A stretch of 64,000 nt of DNA from G965115915 sp965115915 (GCA_965115915.1 OZ220483.1:1426001-1490000), one strand, 5' to 3'; numbered from the stretch's first letter, positions 1-8,659 are shown. Numbers and translations are program-made. Notes: generated by a model from the letters alone, not told the origin.

Positions 1-72
1 ATGCGGGGCAAGAAGGCCGTCAGAGTGATTCCCTGCCAGCCATGCGGCGCCCCTGGTTGGCGCACCATGGTC
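1..72. repeat. Direct repeat, left copy flanking the accessory cassette
   Basis: This stretch closely resembles 3951-4020 in the same orientation. The shared core includes GCCGTCAGAG, then CCAGCCATGCGGCGCCCCTG, then CATGGTCGG, with a few substitutions and small indels. The two copies bracket the transposase remnant and the three-gene cassette. The copy may begin before the window. It could be the footprint of an insertion or recombination event, or a dispersed intergenic repeat of this genome; the window alone cannot decide. Confidence 0.6.
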
Positions 73-196
73 GGTAGTTGACTATGTAAGTGAAGGCGGT
101 ATGATTGTTATATGAATCGGACCTGCGCAAAACGCATTGCCAAGGTCAAGTTCATGCTGACCAAACACGGCACTGGAGCCAACCCATAAACTGCGG

Positions 197-391
197 ATCA
201 CATGGGACCACAACAGTCTGAAGCAGGAGCGGGTTCAATGGCAAAGCTATCAAACTCGCTGGGAAGCCCAGCAGGATATTCTGCAATACATTGCCGTTTT
301 CTATAACGGATACCGAATGCATTCGACGCTGAACTATGTCAGCCGGAATGCCTATGAGAGGCAATTCCATGAATGGCAAAATGCCGCTTAA
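197..391 (+). pseudogene. IS3-family transposase (OrfB) C-terminal remnant
   Basis: The reading frame ending at TAA 389-391 encodes SLKQERVQW, then a QTRWEAQQDIL stretch, then YIAVFYNGYRMHSTLNYVS and AYERQFHEW. This is the typical end of IS3-family DDE transposases (Y-I-x-x-F-Y-N-x-x-R-x-H-S-x-L-x-Y). Only about the last 60 residues remain; upstream of about 197 the frame no longer resembles a transposase. The bases just after the stop (393-420), ending in TGGACCACGTCA, look like the terminal inverted repeat of such elements. No matching left end is visible, so the element is truncated and inactive. Confidence 0.75.
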
Positions 392-419
392 CTGAGTGTC
401 CAAAAAAGCTGGACCACGT

Positions 420-498
420 CACCGTGCACCGCAAGAACCCGCGCCAGGTATTGACCGCGCTGCGGACTCTGCTGACGGAGCTGAAGTGGCAACAGTAA
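420..498 (+). other. Possible C-terminal tail of an unidentified truncated gene
   Basis: A short open frame ending at TAA 496-498 reads HRKNPRQVLTALRTLLTEL then KWQQ. It starts right where the transposase remnant ends and stops just before the DUF262 gene, so it may be the surviving tail of a gene cut by the insertion. I do not recognise the family. It may be chance. Confidence 0.2.
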
Positions 499-502
499 CG
501 CC

Positions 503-1636
503 ATGAATGACATAAGAAACGGCAACACGATGAGCAAGGAAGCACTTTATCAGCCCATTGATGCCGAGGAACCGGAGGGTCTGGATCAAGAGGGCGCATC
601 GTGGGGCGACTATCCGATCGACGACCTCCTGATCCGCAACGAAAACCGGACGATCCATGACATCATCCGGCGTATCGACCAATCCAACTATGTCATGGAC
701 CCGGAGTTTCAGCGCGACTTCATCTGGCCGGAAGACAAGCAGAGCAAGCTCATCGAGTCGGTGATCATGCGCATCCCGCTGCCCGTCTTCTACGTGGCGG
801 AAGACGACCAGGGACGCATGGTGGTGGTGGACGGCTTGCAGCGCCTTTCCACGTTCCATCACTTCATCAAGGATAAGTTGAAGCTGAAACTTCGTGACAG
901 AGAGGAACTCAACGGTCGACGATTTTCGGACCTGCCGCCCAAGATCAAGAACCGTGTCGAGGATTGCAACCTCATCTTCTACATCATCGACTCGAAGGTG
1001 CCGGAGCGTGCTCGGCTGGATATCTTCGAAAGGGTCAATGGGGGTATCCCATTGACCCGTCAACAGATGCGGAACTCCTTGTTCATGGGCGCGGGAACGC
1101 GCTTCCTCAAGGCTGAGGCGCAAACCGAGGTTTTCCGGCAGGCGACCGGAGGCAGCCTGAATCCCGAGACCATGCGGGACCGGGAGTTCGTCAATCGCTT
1201 TTGTGCGTTTCGACTCCTGAGCCTGGACGACTACCGTGGAGACATGGATCAATTCCTTGCTACCTGCCTGCGCGATATGAACCAAATGGACCAGACTCGG
1301 TTGTCGAGTATTTCCGACGAGTTCCGGCGCGGTCTTGCCAACAACTGGAATTTGTTCGGTTGTCATGCCTTCAGGAAACACAGGCAAGGTCAGGAAAAGC
1401 GGGCACCATTGAATGCGTCTTTCTGGGATGTCATGTCCACAGGGCTTTCCCGCTATGACGAAAGTCGTGTTACCGCATCGGCAGAGTCTGTTAGAAAGAA
1501 AGTCTACCAACTCTTGGAAGATGAAAAATTCAATAACGCGATCACGTCCGGGACAAACAATACCAAAAGGGTAAAAACACGCTTCGCAATGTCCCGGAAA
1601 GCGCTTCAGGAGATATTCGGTGATTACCCGGATTGA
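503..1636 (+). CDS. DUF262 domain protein (GmrS-like, ParB-like nuclease fold)
   Basis: A 377-residue protein with a clear DUF262 domain. DPEFQRDFIW lies at residues 66-75, the signature DGLQR (family form DGQQR) at 110-114, and an FERVN...PLTRQQMRN block near 175-195. DUF262 is the N-terminal domain of GmrSD type IV restriction enzymes and is related to ParB/Srx folds that bind or hydrolyse nucleotides. This protein has no recognisable GmrD-type HNH domain, so it is a stand-alone DUF262 protein. A second ATG at 530 (MSKEAL) is an equally possible start; neither has a strong ribosome site. Its end overlaps the next gene by 17 bases, which implies co-transcription and translational coupling. 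A role in defence is inferred from the family and neighbours. Confidence 0.85.
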   Translation: MNDIRNGNTMSKEALYQPIDAEEPEGLDQEGASWGDYPIDDLLIRNENRTIHDIIRRIDQSNYVMDPEFQRDFIWPEDKQSKLIESVIMRIPLPVFYVAEDDQGRMVVVDGLQRLSTFHHFIKDKLKLKLRDREELNGRRFSDLPPKIKNRVEDCNLIFYIIDSKVPERARLDIFERVNGGIPLTRQQMRNSLFMGAGTRFLKAEAQTEVFRQATGGSLNPETMRDREFVNRFCAFRLLSLDDYRGDMDQFLATCLRDMNQMDQTRLSSISDEFRRGLANNWNLFGCHAFRKHRQGQEKRAPLNASFWDVMSTGLSRYDESRVTASAESVRKKVYQLLEDEKFNNAITSGTNNTKRVKTRFAMSRKALQEIFGDYPD

Positions 1637-2759
1637 CCTGCGACATTTCAAGTGTTTCGAGACACTGAAACTGCCGTTGCGGCCACTGACGCTGCTGTCC
1701 GGCGGCAACGCCTCGGGAAAATCATCGGTCATGCAGGTGCTGGTACTGTTGCATCAAACCACGTGCGAGCACGAGTGGTCCTCGCACCTGATGCTCAACG
1801 GGGAAACGATACGCCTCGGCACGGCAGCGGATATCATCGACCAGGAGCATGGCCGCCGAGACTTCGGGATCGAATTGGTGCACGGGGACAGAGCCTACCG
1901 CTGGGAGTTTTCCGGGGAACGTGAGGACATGGCCATGGATGTGACGCATGTTTCGGTCGATGGAAAGGAGAGATCAGGTCCCGGTGCACTCCAAAACCTG
2001 CTGCCTCGCCCGCACGGACGCGGCCCTTTGGCACAAAGTCTGAGACGGCTGACATACCTGTCGGCAGAACGGTTGGGACCCAGAGAGACCTATGTGCTGA
2101 AGGATCCCCAAAATGCACAGGTGGTGGGCCCCAGCGGCGAACACGCGGTCAGCGTGCTTTTTTCAAAGGGGCATGAGCCCCTGACCGGAGGGCTTGTGCT
2201 GCCCGATGTGCCGCCTACATTGCTGCGCCAGGTCGAGCAAAGAATGGCACGGTTTTTTCCAGGATGCGGGCTGGTCGTCGAGAAAGTCGCCCGTGCCAAC
2301 GCCGTCACCCTGGCGATCCGAACGTCCACCGGCACGGATTTCCATCGCCCGATGCATACTGGATTCGGACTTACCCAGGTGTTTCCGATCGTGGTCGCGG
2401 CACTGTCAGCGAAGGCGGGCGATTTGCTGTTGATCGAGAACCCTGAAGTGCATTTGCACCCGGCCGGGCAGGCCGCGATGGGTCAGTTTCTGGCAGAGGT
2501 GGCTGCCACCGACGTGCAGGTGATGATCGAAACACATAGCGACCATGTCCTGAACGGCATTCGCCGTGCGGTAAAGGCGGATGTGTTGTCCCACGAGAAT
2601 GTTGTGCTGCATTTCTTCCGGCCGCGGGCGGAAACAGATGGTATCAAACCGCAGGTAGAGAGTCCGGCGATCGATAGCAACGGCAACATCGACACCTGGC
2701 CGGATGGCTTCTTCGATCAGTTCGATCATGACATGAACCACTTCGCCGGCTGGAGTTGA
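1620..2759 (+). CDS. AAA family ATPase with DUF3696 C-terminus
   Basis: A 379-residue SMC/OLD-like ATPase starting at GTG 1620. The Walker A motif GGNASGKSS is at residues 28-36. A GFGLTQVFPIV signature is near 248-258, Walker B LLLIENPEVHLHP at 269-281, and the switch-like histidine in ETHSDHV near 304-310. The tail GNIDTWPDGFFDQ (355-367) is typical of the DUF3696 domain found in AAA_21-type ATPases of defence and mobile islands. No TOPRIM nuclease domain is visible, so it is not a full OLD or PARIS AriB protein. It overlaps the DUF262 gene and is followed one base later by the third gene, so the three are almost certainly one operon. Confidence 0.85.
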   Translation: MITRIDLRHFKCFETLKLPLRPLTLLSGGNASGKSSVMQVLVLLHQTTCEHEWSSHLMLNGETIRLGTAADIIDQEHGRRDFGIELVHGDRAYRWEFSGEREDMAMDVTHVSVDGKERSGPGALQNLLPRPHGRGPLAQSLRRLTYLSAERLGPRETYVLKDPQNAQVVGPSGEHAVSVLFSKGHEPLTGGLVLPDVPPTLLRQVEQRMARFFPGCGLVVEKVARANAVTLAIRTSTGTDFHRPMHTGFGLTQVFPIVVAALSAKAGDLLLIENPEVHLHPAGQAAMGQFLAEVAATDVQVMIETHSDHVLNGIRRAVKADVLSHENVVLHFFRPRAETDGIKPQVESPAIDSNGNIDTWPDGFFDQFDHDMNHFAGWS

Positions 2760-2760
2760 C

Positions 2761-3711
2761 ATGGAGTTGCTGGTCAATGACCTGTCGGTGCATGAGCAGT
2801 TCCATGATTTGACAGAATTTCGGGATGCATTGTCTCGACTCATGGTCTTGCGCGAAACAGCGAGACACTTCGGCCATGAAGTCCAATGCCACAGGGCGTT
2901 TTGTAACACCAAACCCATACCGGACATGCCGTTGCCACTTGTGATCGGGAAGCTTCATAGGGAGCAGTCCCGTGCCGTGATGAGCTGGCTGTCCCGATCC
3001 GGCCCGTTTTGGGACGATGTGCGGAGACACAGCGAAGACGACTGGCTGGAATGTAACGATGAGGTCGTCACGGACACAGCCATCGGCGAGGCTGCCTTCA
3101 AAAGCCTGCACGGTGTAAAATGCGGTCTGGTCAGCCTGACACCGTCCAGGTGGTGCCGCTCCCCGCTCGATGTGACCTGGGTTCGTGAGGCCAAGAGGTT
3201 GGACAAGCGCAACAACGCCAAGGTCGAAAACTGGTGGTGCGCCAAAACACTTGAGGAGTCATTACGGCACCATACGCCACCCTTCAGGTCGTGGGACGAT
3301 CTATGCGAAGCATCGAGCAGCAGGTTCGCAAGCCTCGTGTTCGCGGAGGACTGTTTTACACCGCTTGCGGGGGTTCCGTTCGCGAGAAGCGCCGCTGATC
3401 GACTTATGTCCTTACTCGATGTGCTGGATCGTTTCGCGAGAGCTTTCGATGATGACGGCAAACGCAATGCGGAGGGTCACCACATCTATCAAGACTACTT
3501 CACGGGGACGCACGCGCTGTTTTCCGATTCATCGGATGACGAAAAACACAGATTCCGCCAGGAACTGACCTTCGCTCATCCTGAGGGTCCGCTGTTTTGC
3601 CCGTGGCACGCGAAGGTTCGCCATTTGACCCTCCGCTTGCATTTTTCATGGCCCGAGGCCGGGAAACCGATCCATGTTGTGTACGCCGGGCCGAAGATCA
3701 CGAAGCGATAA
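2761..3711 (+). CDS. Uncharacterised third protein of the DUF262-ATPase cassette
   Basis: A 316-residue soluble protein starting one base after the ATPase stop codon. I do not recognise a named domain. Most of the sequence is charged and non-repetitive with no membrane segment. Its C-terminal third holds a compact block that looks conserved: HPEGPLFCPWHAKV, then LRLHFSWP, then a final VVYAGPKITKR. The Cys-Pro-Trp-His cluster could bind a metal or be catalytic, but this is inference. Tight linkage to a DUF262 protein and a DUF3696 ATPase suggests an effector or partner of that system. Confidence 0.7.
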   Translation: MELLVNDLSVHEQFHDLTEFRDALSRLMVLRETARHFGHEVQCHRAFCNTKPIPDMPLPLVIGKLHREQSRAVMSWLSRSGPFWDDVRRHSEDDWLECNDEVVTDTAIGEAAFKSLHGVKCGLVSLTPSRWCRSPLDVTWVREAKRLDKRNNAKVENWWCAKTLEESLRHHTPPFRSWDDLCEASSSRFASLVFAEDCFTPLAGVPFARSAADRLMSLLDVLDRFARAFDDDGKRNAEGHHIYQDYFTGTHALFSDSSDDEKHRFRQELTFAHPEGPLFCPWHAKVRHLTLRLHFSWPEAGKPIHVVYAGPKITKR

Positions 3712-3732
3712 TCGGATAAGCGCGGTGGGGAA

Positions 3733-3757
3733 CTCGCCCGACACCCGCCCGGGCGAG
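3733..3757 (+). terminator. Hairpin after the cassette, possible terminator
   Basis: A perfect 7-base stem CTCGCCC/GGGCGAG with an 11-base loop lies about 20 bases after the stop of the third cassette gene. There is no T-run after it, so it is at best a weak or factor-dependent terminator. Confidence 0.25.
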
Positions 3758-3950
3758 CGTTGGCTGCCGACGGGCAAAGCAGAGGCTGTTGGCAGTGATG
3801 AAACCAGGCGCACACCGGCTTCGGGGATGCCGTCCGGTTGGTGTGTCGGCGATTGCGGGTCGTTGCCAGCAGCTTTTGGGCGCACAGGCTTGATTATGTG
3901 TGGAGGGGTTCGCGCCAAGCCTCAGCCGGACGTGGTCGATGGCTGCGCAT

Positions 3951-4020
3951 TCAGGCAAGACCGCCGTCAGAGCGATCTGCGCCAGCCATGCGGCGCCCCT
4001 GGCGGCGCATCATGGTCGGG
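3951..4020. repeat. Direct repeat, right copy flanking the accessory cassette
   Basis: Same orientation as 1-72. It shares GCCGTCAGAG, the 20-base core CCAGCCATGCGGCGCCCCTG and CATGGTCGG. Its position just outside the cassette, opposite the left copy, makes it a candidate boundary of the acquired segment. Confidence 0.6.
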
Positions 4021-4118
4021 GGATTTGCGCTCGGGCACAGTTCCGGGCAAAATACCGCCCTGTGCGTTCTGAAATTCTCCAGCTAACGCTGCGCAACGCC
4101 CTATAGACGAGGAGTGCC

Positions 4119-4628
4119 ATGAGCAAAGAAGAAGATCGGCTGTTTGTCAGAAATTTTTCCATCATAGTCGTCCTGCTGGCGGTGATGATGGTGCTGTTTT
4201 TGGTCGCTGCACGCACGTTAGGCTCCAACAAGCCCAGCCAGGAACAGATACAACAGCGCGAGGCGGTAGTGGCGGAACGCACGCGCCCGGTAGGCGACGT
4301 GGCGCTGCTGGGAGAGGAACCCGAAGCAACGGACCAGCCTGCGGACTCCGCTGCCGAAACTGCCATGGCGGGGGAACTGGACGGCAAGCAGATCTATGAC
4401 CAGCTTTGCGTCGCCTGCCACGGCATAGAGGGCATCGGGGCGCCGGTAATGGGCAACGTGGAAAGCTGGGCGCCGCGTATCGCCCAGGGCATGGATATGC
4501 TGTATCAGAACGCCATCAATGGCTATGTGGGTCCGGAAGGCTACATGATGCCGGCCCGGGGCGGAGGCAACTTCAGCGATGCCGAGGTGCAGGCCGCCGT
4601 CGACTACATGGTATCCCAGAGTCAGTAG
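4119..4628 (+). CDS. c5-type monohaem cytochrome c, membrane-anchored
   Basis: A 169-residue protein with a cytoplasmic N-terminus, one membrane anchor (about residues 14-33, VVLLAVMMVLFLVAART) and a periplasmic linker rich in Glu, Ala and Pro. A C-terminal haem domain follows. The haem site is CVACHG near residues 97-102 and the likely methionine ligand lies in GYMMPARGG near 141-149. Domain size and the YMMPARGG pattern match cytochrome c5 (c555) electron carriers. A strong ribosome site (GAGGAG) precedes ATG 4119. It is followed by the photolyase gene on the same strand, with no obvious functional link. The exact redox partner is unknown. Confidence 0.85.
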   Translation: MSKEEDRLFVRNFSIIVVLLAVMMVLFLVAARTLGSNKPSQEQIQQREAVVAERTRPVGDVALLGEEPEATDQPADSAAETAMAGELDGKQIYDQLCVACHGIEGIGAPVMGNVESWAPRIAQGMDMLYQNAINGYVGPEGYMMPARGGGNFSDAEVQAAVDYMVSQSQ

Positions 4629-4701
4629 CGCTGACAAAACCCGGGTACCTGCCGCGCCGGCATGCGGCGGGACGGCGAATCACACGTTGTACCGCTGACC
4701 G

Positions 4702-6111
4702 ATGATATGCTGGTTTCGACACGATCTGCGCCTGCTGGACAACCCCGCCCTGCTGGCAGCACAGCAGCGTGGCGGCCCGGTGGTCACCCTCTACATTCTG
4801 GACGAAACCGAACGGCCACTGGGCGGAGCCAGCCGCTGGTGGCTACACCACAGCCTGGATGCACTGCAACAGGCACTGGCGGGATACAACGGCCGACTGC
4901 TGCTGCGACGCGGCGACCCGGTCAGGATCATCAGCGAACTGTGTGACGAGCTTGGTAGCACCGAGGTCTGTTGCACCCGGCATTACAGCCCCGCCGGATG
5001 CGAGCAGGAAACCCGGCTGCGGCAACAACTCCCGGGTTTTCGCGCCATCCCGGGCTATCTGCTGTTTGAACCGGAGAGCCTGTACCGCAAGGGGAAGCAG
5101 GCCCCCTATAAGGTCTTCACCCCGTTCTGGCGCACCTGCCAATCGCTGCCGGCGCCGCACACGGCAGGCGTTGACCCTGCCACGGTACGCTTCGACCCGG
5201 CACCGGGACTGGCCAGTGAAGCGCTGGCCGACTGGCAACTGCTGCCAAGGCGGCCCGACTGGTCGGCAGGACTCCGGCGGCACTGGCAACCCGGAGAACA
5301 AGCCGCCCGGAGCAAATTACACGGCTTCATCCAGGAACGGCTGGCAGACTACCCCGCCCTGCGCGACAGACCGGATCGGGCGGCCACATCGGAACTCTCC
5401 CCGCATCTGCATTTCGGTGAGTTGAGTCCAGCCCGGGTATGGCAGCAGGTGCACACAGCCGCTGCCAGTGAGCCGCAACTGCATGGGCCCGGTACCGCCT
5501 TGCTACGCCAACTGGCATGGCGAGACTTCTGCTGGCACCTGCTGTTTCACTGGCCGCATATGTCCCAGGCGCCGCTGCGCGAGCATTTCTCGGCCTTTCC
5601 GTGGCACGATGACCCGCCCATGCTCAAGGCATGGCAGCAGGGCATGACCGGCTATCCGCTGGTGGATGCCGGCATGCGGCAACTCTGGGAATGCGGCTGG
5701 ATGCATAATCGGGTACGCATGGTGTGCGCATCGGTACTGGTCAAGAACCTGATGATCCCGTGGCAACGGGGAGAAGCCTGGTTCTGGGACACCCTGGTCG
5801 ATGCGGACATGGGGAATAACGCCGGCGGCTGGCAATGGGTGGCCGGGTGCGGCGCGGATGCGTCCCCGTATTTCCGCATCTTCAATCCCACCTTGCAGGC
5901 GCGCCGCTTCGATCCGGACGGACATTACATAAGGCACTGGGTACCGGAGTTGAAAGACCTCCCGGCAGCTTATGTCCATGCGCCCTGGGAGGCCCCGAAT
6001 GCGTCATCAAGCTCGGGCCCGGGACACGATTATCCCGCGCCGGTGTTTGATCATGCCAGCACCCGCGCCGCGGCCCTGGCACATTATCAGCGGTTTGTCG
6101 CCGGCAGGTGA
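4702..6111 (+). CDS. phr: Deoxyribodipyrimidine photolyase (class I CPD photolyase)
   Basis: A 469-residue flavoprotein that repairs cyclobutane pyrimidine dimers with blue light. The start MICWFRHDLRLLDNPAL matches the antenna-chromophore Rossmann domain of the family. The C-terminal FAD domain carries the hallmark stretch WMHNRVRM, then NNAGGWQWVAGCG (with the conserved Asp-Ala-Ser-Pro-Tyr-Phe-Arg-Ile-Phe-Asn that follows) and the terminal RHWVPEL. Length is normal for the family. It ends six bases before the convergent ntrC gene, leaving no room for a conventional terminator between them. Confidence 0.95.
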   Translation: MICWFRHDLRLLDNPALLAAQQRGGPVVTLYILDETERPLGGASRWWLHHSLDALQQALAGYNGRLLLRRGDPVRIISELCDELGSTEVCCTRHYSPAGCEQETRLRQQLPGFRAIPGYLLFEPESLYRKGKQAPYKVFTPFWRTCQSLPAPHTAGVDPATVRFDPAPGLASEALADWQLLPRRPDWSAGLRRHWQPGEQAARSKLHGFIQERLADYPALRDRPDRAATSELSPHLHFGELSPARVWQQVHTAAASEPQLHGPGTALLRQLAWRDFCWHLLFHWPHMSQAPLREHFSAFPWHDDPPMLKAWQQGMTGYPLVDAGMRQLWECGWMHNRVRMVCASVLVKNLMIPWQRGEAWFWDTLVDADMGNNAGGWQWVAGCGADASPYFRIFNPTLQARRFDPDGHYIRHWVPELKDLPAAYVHAPWEAPNASSSSGPGHDYPAPVFDHASTRAAALAHYQRFVAGR

Positions 6112-6117
6112 TGCCGC

Positions 6118-7557
6118 TCAGTCTGCCTCCCGGTCGTATTTCTTCATCTTTCTGCGCAGCGTATTACGCCCCCAACCGAGTAGTTTGGCGGCATCCTGGA
6201 AGGAACCTTTGGAATGTTCCATCGCAACACCGATCAGTGTCGTCTCAAAACCCTCGACCGCGGTGTCCAGCAGCCCGCTCTCTCCCCGGCGCAGCCGCTG
6301 ACGCGCCCATGATGCCAGTGCGTGCTGCCAGGAAAGCTCCGTCTCCGCATCCTGGGCCTGGTCCACACACAGCAATCGCATCGGCAAGTGATCGACATGC
6401 ACCGCTTCGCCAACCGTCATCACTGTCAGGTGGCGACAGACGTTTTCCAGTTGGCGGATATTGCCGGGCCATGGCAGTTGCATCAGGCAATCGAGTGTTT
6501 CCGGCAACAAACGCTTGGGTCTGCAGTTGAGCTCGCGTGCGCAGGCCTGCAAAAAATACTGGCACAGCGCGGGAATATCCTCGCTGCGCTCGCGCAACGC
6601 AGGCACCTGCAAGCGAATGACGTTCAACCGGTGCAGCAAATCTTCACGGAACAAACCCTCGGCAACACGCCGTTCCAAATCCTGATGGGTGGCGGCGATG
6701 ATACGCACATCCACCCGTACCAACTGCTGGCCACCGACCCGATAAAACTCACCCTCCGCCAGGATGCGCAGCAACCTGCTTTGCAACTGCATTGGCATAT
6801 CACCGATTTCATCCAGAAACAGCGTGCCACCATCGACCTGTTCAAAATAACCCAGGCGGCGCATATTGGCTCCGGTAAAAGCCCCTTTTTCGTGACCGAA
6901 CAATTCCGCTTCCAGCAGTTCCGCCGGGATGGCGGCGGCATTGATCGCGATCATCGGCTTGCCGGCACGCGGGCTATGCTCATGCAAGGCATGCGCGATC
7001 AGTTCCTTGCCGGTACCGGATTCCCCGGAAATCAGCACGGTCAGCGAGGTGCGTGACAGCTTGCCGATAACGCTGAACACCTCCTGCATGGCCGGAGACG
7101 TGCCGATCAGCGAATGCAGTTCCGGCGACACGCTCTCCGCCTCCCTCGCCACAGCCTCCCCGTCTGCGCCATCTGGTGTTGGTGCGGGCAGCACGCGCCG
7201 TGCCAAAGCCAGTACCTCCTCAATATCGAACGGTTTGGAGATATAGTCATACGCGCCGCCTTCAAACGCGGACACCGTCTGCTGCAGGTCCGTGTACGCG
7301 GTCATTATGATAACCGGCAGCGACGGCATGGCCTGGCGTACCCTGCGCAGCAATTCAATGCCATCCACCCCCGGCATCCGGATATCCGAAAACAGCAAAT
7401 CCGGCGGTTCTTCCTCGAGCCGCTGCAACGCCTGCCCTGGTGTGGAAAAACAGTGGGTCTGGTAACCGACATCGCTCAGCGCCTTGTCCAACACCCAGCG
7501 TATGGACTTGTCGTCATCCACCACCCAGACCCGACCTTTGCGATGCCGGCTAGCCAT
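6118..7557 (-). CDS. ntrC: Nitrogen regulation response regulator NtrC
   Basis: A 479-residue sigma-54 enhancer-binding activator. The receiver domain (about 8-120) has the acidic pocket VVDDD and phospho-acceptor Asp58 in LFSDIRMPG. The AAA+ domain has Walker A GESGTGKE at 178-185, the sigma-54 contact loop GAFTGA at 225-230 and Walker B GGTLFLDEIGD near 243-253. The C-terminal Fis-type helix-turn-helix (FQDAAKLLGWGRNTLRRK) lies near 450-472. Its start overlaps the ntrB end by 8 bases, so the pair is translationally coupled. It should activate the glnA promoter found at 11777-11791. Confidence 0.96.
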   Translation of the reverse strand: MASRHRKGRVWVVDDDKSIRWVLDKALSDVGYQTHCFSTPGQALQRLEEEPPDLLFSDIRMPGVDGIELLRRVRQAMPSLPVIIMTAYTDLQQTVSAFEGGAYDYISKPFDIEEVLALARRVLPAPTPDGADGEAVAREAESVSPELHSLIGTSPAMQEVFSVIGKLSRTSLTVLISGESGTGKELIAHALHEHSPRAGKPMIAINAAAIPAELLEAELFGHEKGAFTGANMRRLGYFEQVDGGTLFLDEIGDMPMQLQSRLLRILAEGEFYRVGGQQLVRVDVRIIAATHQDLERRVAEGLFREDLLHRLNVIRLQVPALRERSEDIPALCQYFLQACARELNCRPKRLLPETLDCLMQLPWPGNIRQLENVCRHLTVMTVGEAVHVDHLPMRLLCVDQAQDAETELSWQHALASWARQRLRRGESGLLDTAVEGFETTLIGVAMEHSKGSFQDAAKLLGWGRNTLRRKMKKYDREAD

Positions 7558-8659
7558 TGGCCGCGTACTCCCCCGTCTCCACAGCGTTCCCCGCCAGCGG
7601 CAGCAGGATGCGAAAGCAACTCAGTCCGTCCACGCGTTCATATTCGATGGTCCCCTCATGCATGTGCACCAGTTTCTGCGCGATGGCAAGACCCAGACCG
7701 GTGCCCTCGCTGCGCGTCACCAGTGGATAAAACACACGCATGCACATCTCCGGCGCAATGCCCGGCCCGTCATCTCTGATCTCTATACACACCGCCATAC
7801 CCTGCTGGTGTCTTATCCGGGTACGCACATGGATGTTGCCCTCGTCCCCGGCGGCCTGGCGGGCATTGCGCAACAGGTTCAGCAAGACCTGTACCATCAG
7901 CCCCCGATCCAGATGGGCCTCCGGCAGACTGGGGTCGTAATCACGCTGAATCGCCTTCAAACCGGTGCCCTCCACACTGACCAGGCTTATCACATACTGC
8001 AACAGCTCGTGGATATTCACCATCTGCCGCCGGATCGGCCGTTCCGCACTCAGCAGATGATCAACAAACTCCCGCAGACGGTCCACCTCGGCCATGATGA
8101 TGCCGGTATATTCGGACCACGTCTGCTCAGGCCGCAGTTTCCGATCCAGCAACTGCGCGGCCCCGCGTATTCCCCCCAGGGGATTGCGGATCTCGTGGGC
8201 AATGCCACGCAGCGATTCCGTCACCGCGGCACTGGTGGCACGCAGGTTTTCCTCGTTCGAAATCCTCAGGAACTCGCCCACATCATGCAACTCGATCACC
8301 ACTCCGTCCACACCGCCATGGACAAACACCGGGGTAATCACGCAATCGACCATACGGTGGGCGATATCCTGGCCGAGTTCCATCTCATGCTGCTGGCACA
8401 CCCGTCCATCCGCGAGTACCCGCAGTACCGCCTGGCGCATCGCCGCGGGAAAGACGCGCAACTCGTCCATATGTAAACCCAGCACATGGCGGCGGCTGAG
8501 CAGCAACAGGTCTTCCCCCGCCAGATTGATATGACACAGACGCAGTTCACCATCGAACAGCAGTACCGCCGTGGAGAGCTGATCGGGATGAAACTGCACG
8601 GCCGTATCCCCGATACTATCCGCCCCCTTGCGCCTGGCACATAACCGGGCTTCCCTCAC
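7550..8659 (-). CDS. ntrB: Nitrogen regulation sensor histidine kinase NtrB
   Basis: A 369-residue cytosolic two-component kinase that phosphorylates and dephosphorylates NtrC under PII control. It has an N-terminal PAS domain (about 25-130), the phospho-acceptor histidine in AHEIRNPLGGIRG, the N-box NLLRNARQA, and the G-boxes IRDDGPGIAPEM and GTGLGLAIAQKL. No membrane segment is present, as expected for NtrB. Translation appears to begin at GTG 8659, which overlaps the stop of the DUF4124 gene in the four bases GTGA. It precedes ntrC in the operon. Confidence 0.95.
   Translation of the reverse strand: MREARLCARRKGADSIGDTAVQFHPDQLSTAVLLFDGELRLCHINLAGEDLLLLSRRHVLGLHMDELRVFPAAMRQAVLRVLADGRVCQQHEMELGQDIAHRMVDCVITPVFVHGGVDGVVIELHDVGEFLRISNEENLRATSAAVTESLRGIAHEIRNPLGGIRGAAQLLDRKLRPEQTWSEYTGIIMAEVDRLREFVDHLLSAERPIRRQMVNIHELLQYVISLVSVEGTGLKAIQRDYDPSLPEAHLDRGLMVQVLLNLLRNARQAAGDEGNIHVRTRIRHQQGMAVCIEIRDDGPGIAPEMCMRVFYPLVTRSEGTGLGLAIAQKLVHMHEGTIEYERVDGLSCFRILLPLAGNAVETGEYAANG

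Larger units (their letters stand above)
3712..4118. other. Gene-free stretch between cassette and cytochrome gene
   Basis: No convincing gene is seen here on either strand. It holds a short hairpin at 3733-3757 and the right copy of the direct repeat at 3951-4020. The last bases before 4119 carry a good ribosome site (GAGGAG) for the cytochrome gene. Confidence 0.6.

Noticed and set aside
112..189. A 25-codon plus-strand open frame before the transposase remnant
   Set aside because: It is short, has no ribosome site and resembles no family.
419..1732. A 437-codon minus-strand open frame antisense to the DUF262 gene
   Set aside because: The plus strand has DUF262 motifs and tight coupling with the ATPase gene; the antisense frame shows no recognisable motif.
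4022..4070. Resemblance of the bases before the cytochrome gene to the region before nuoG
   Set aside because: The match is short, gapped and GC-rich; likely chance.
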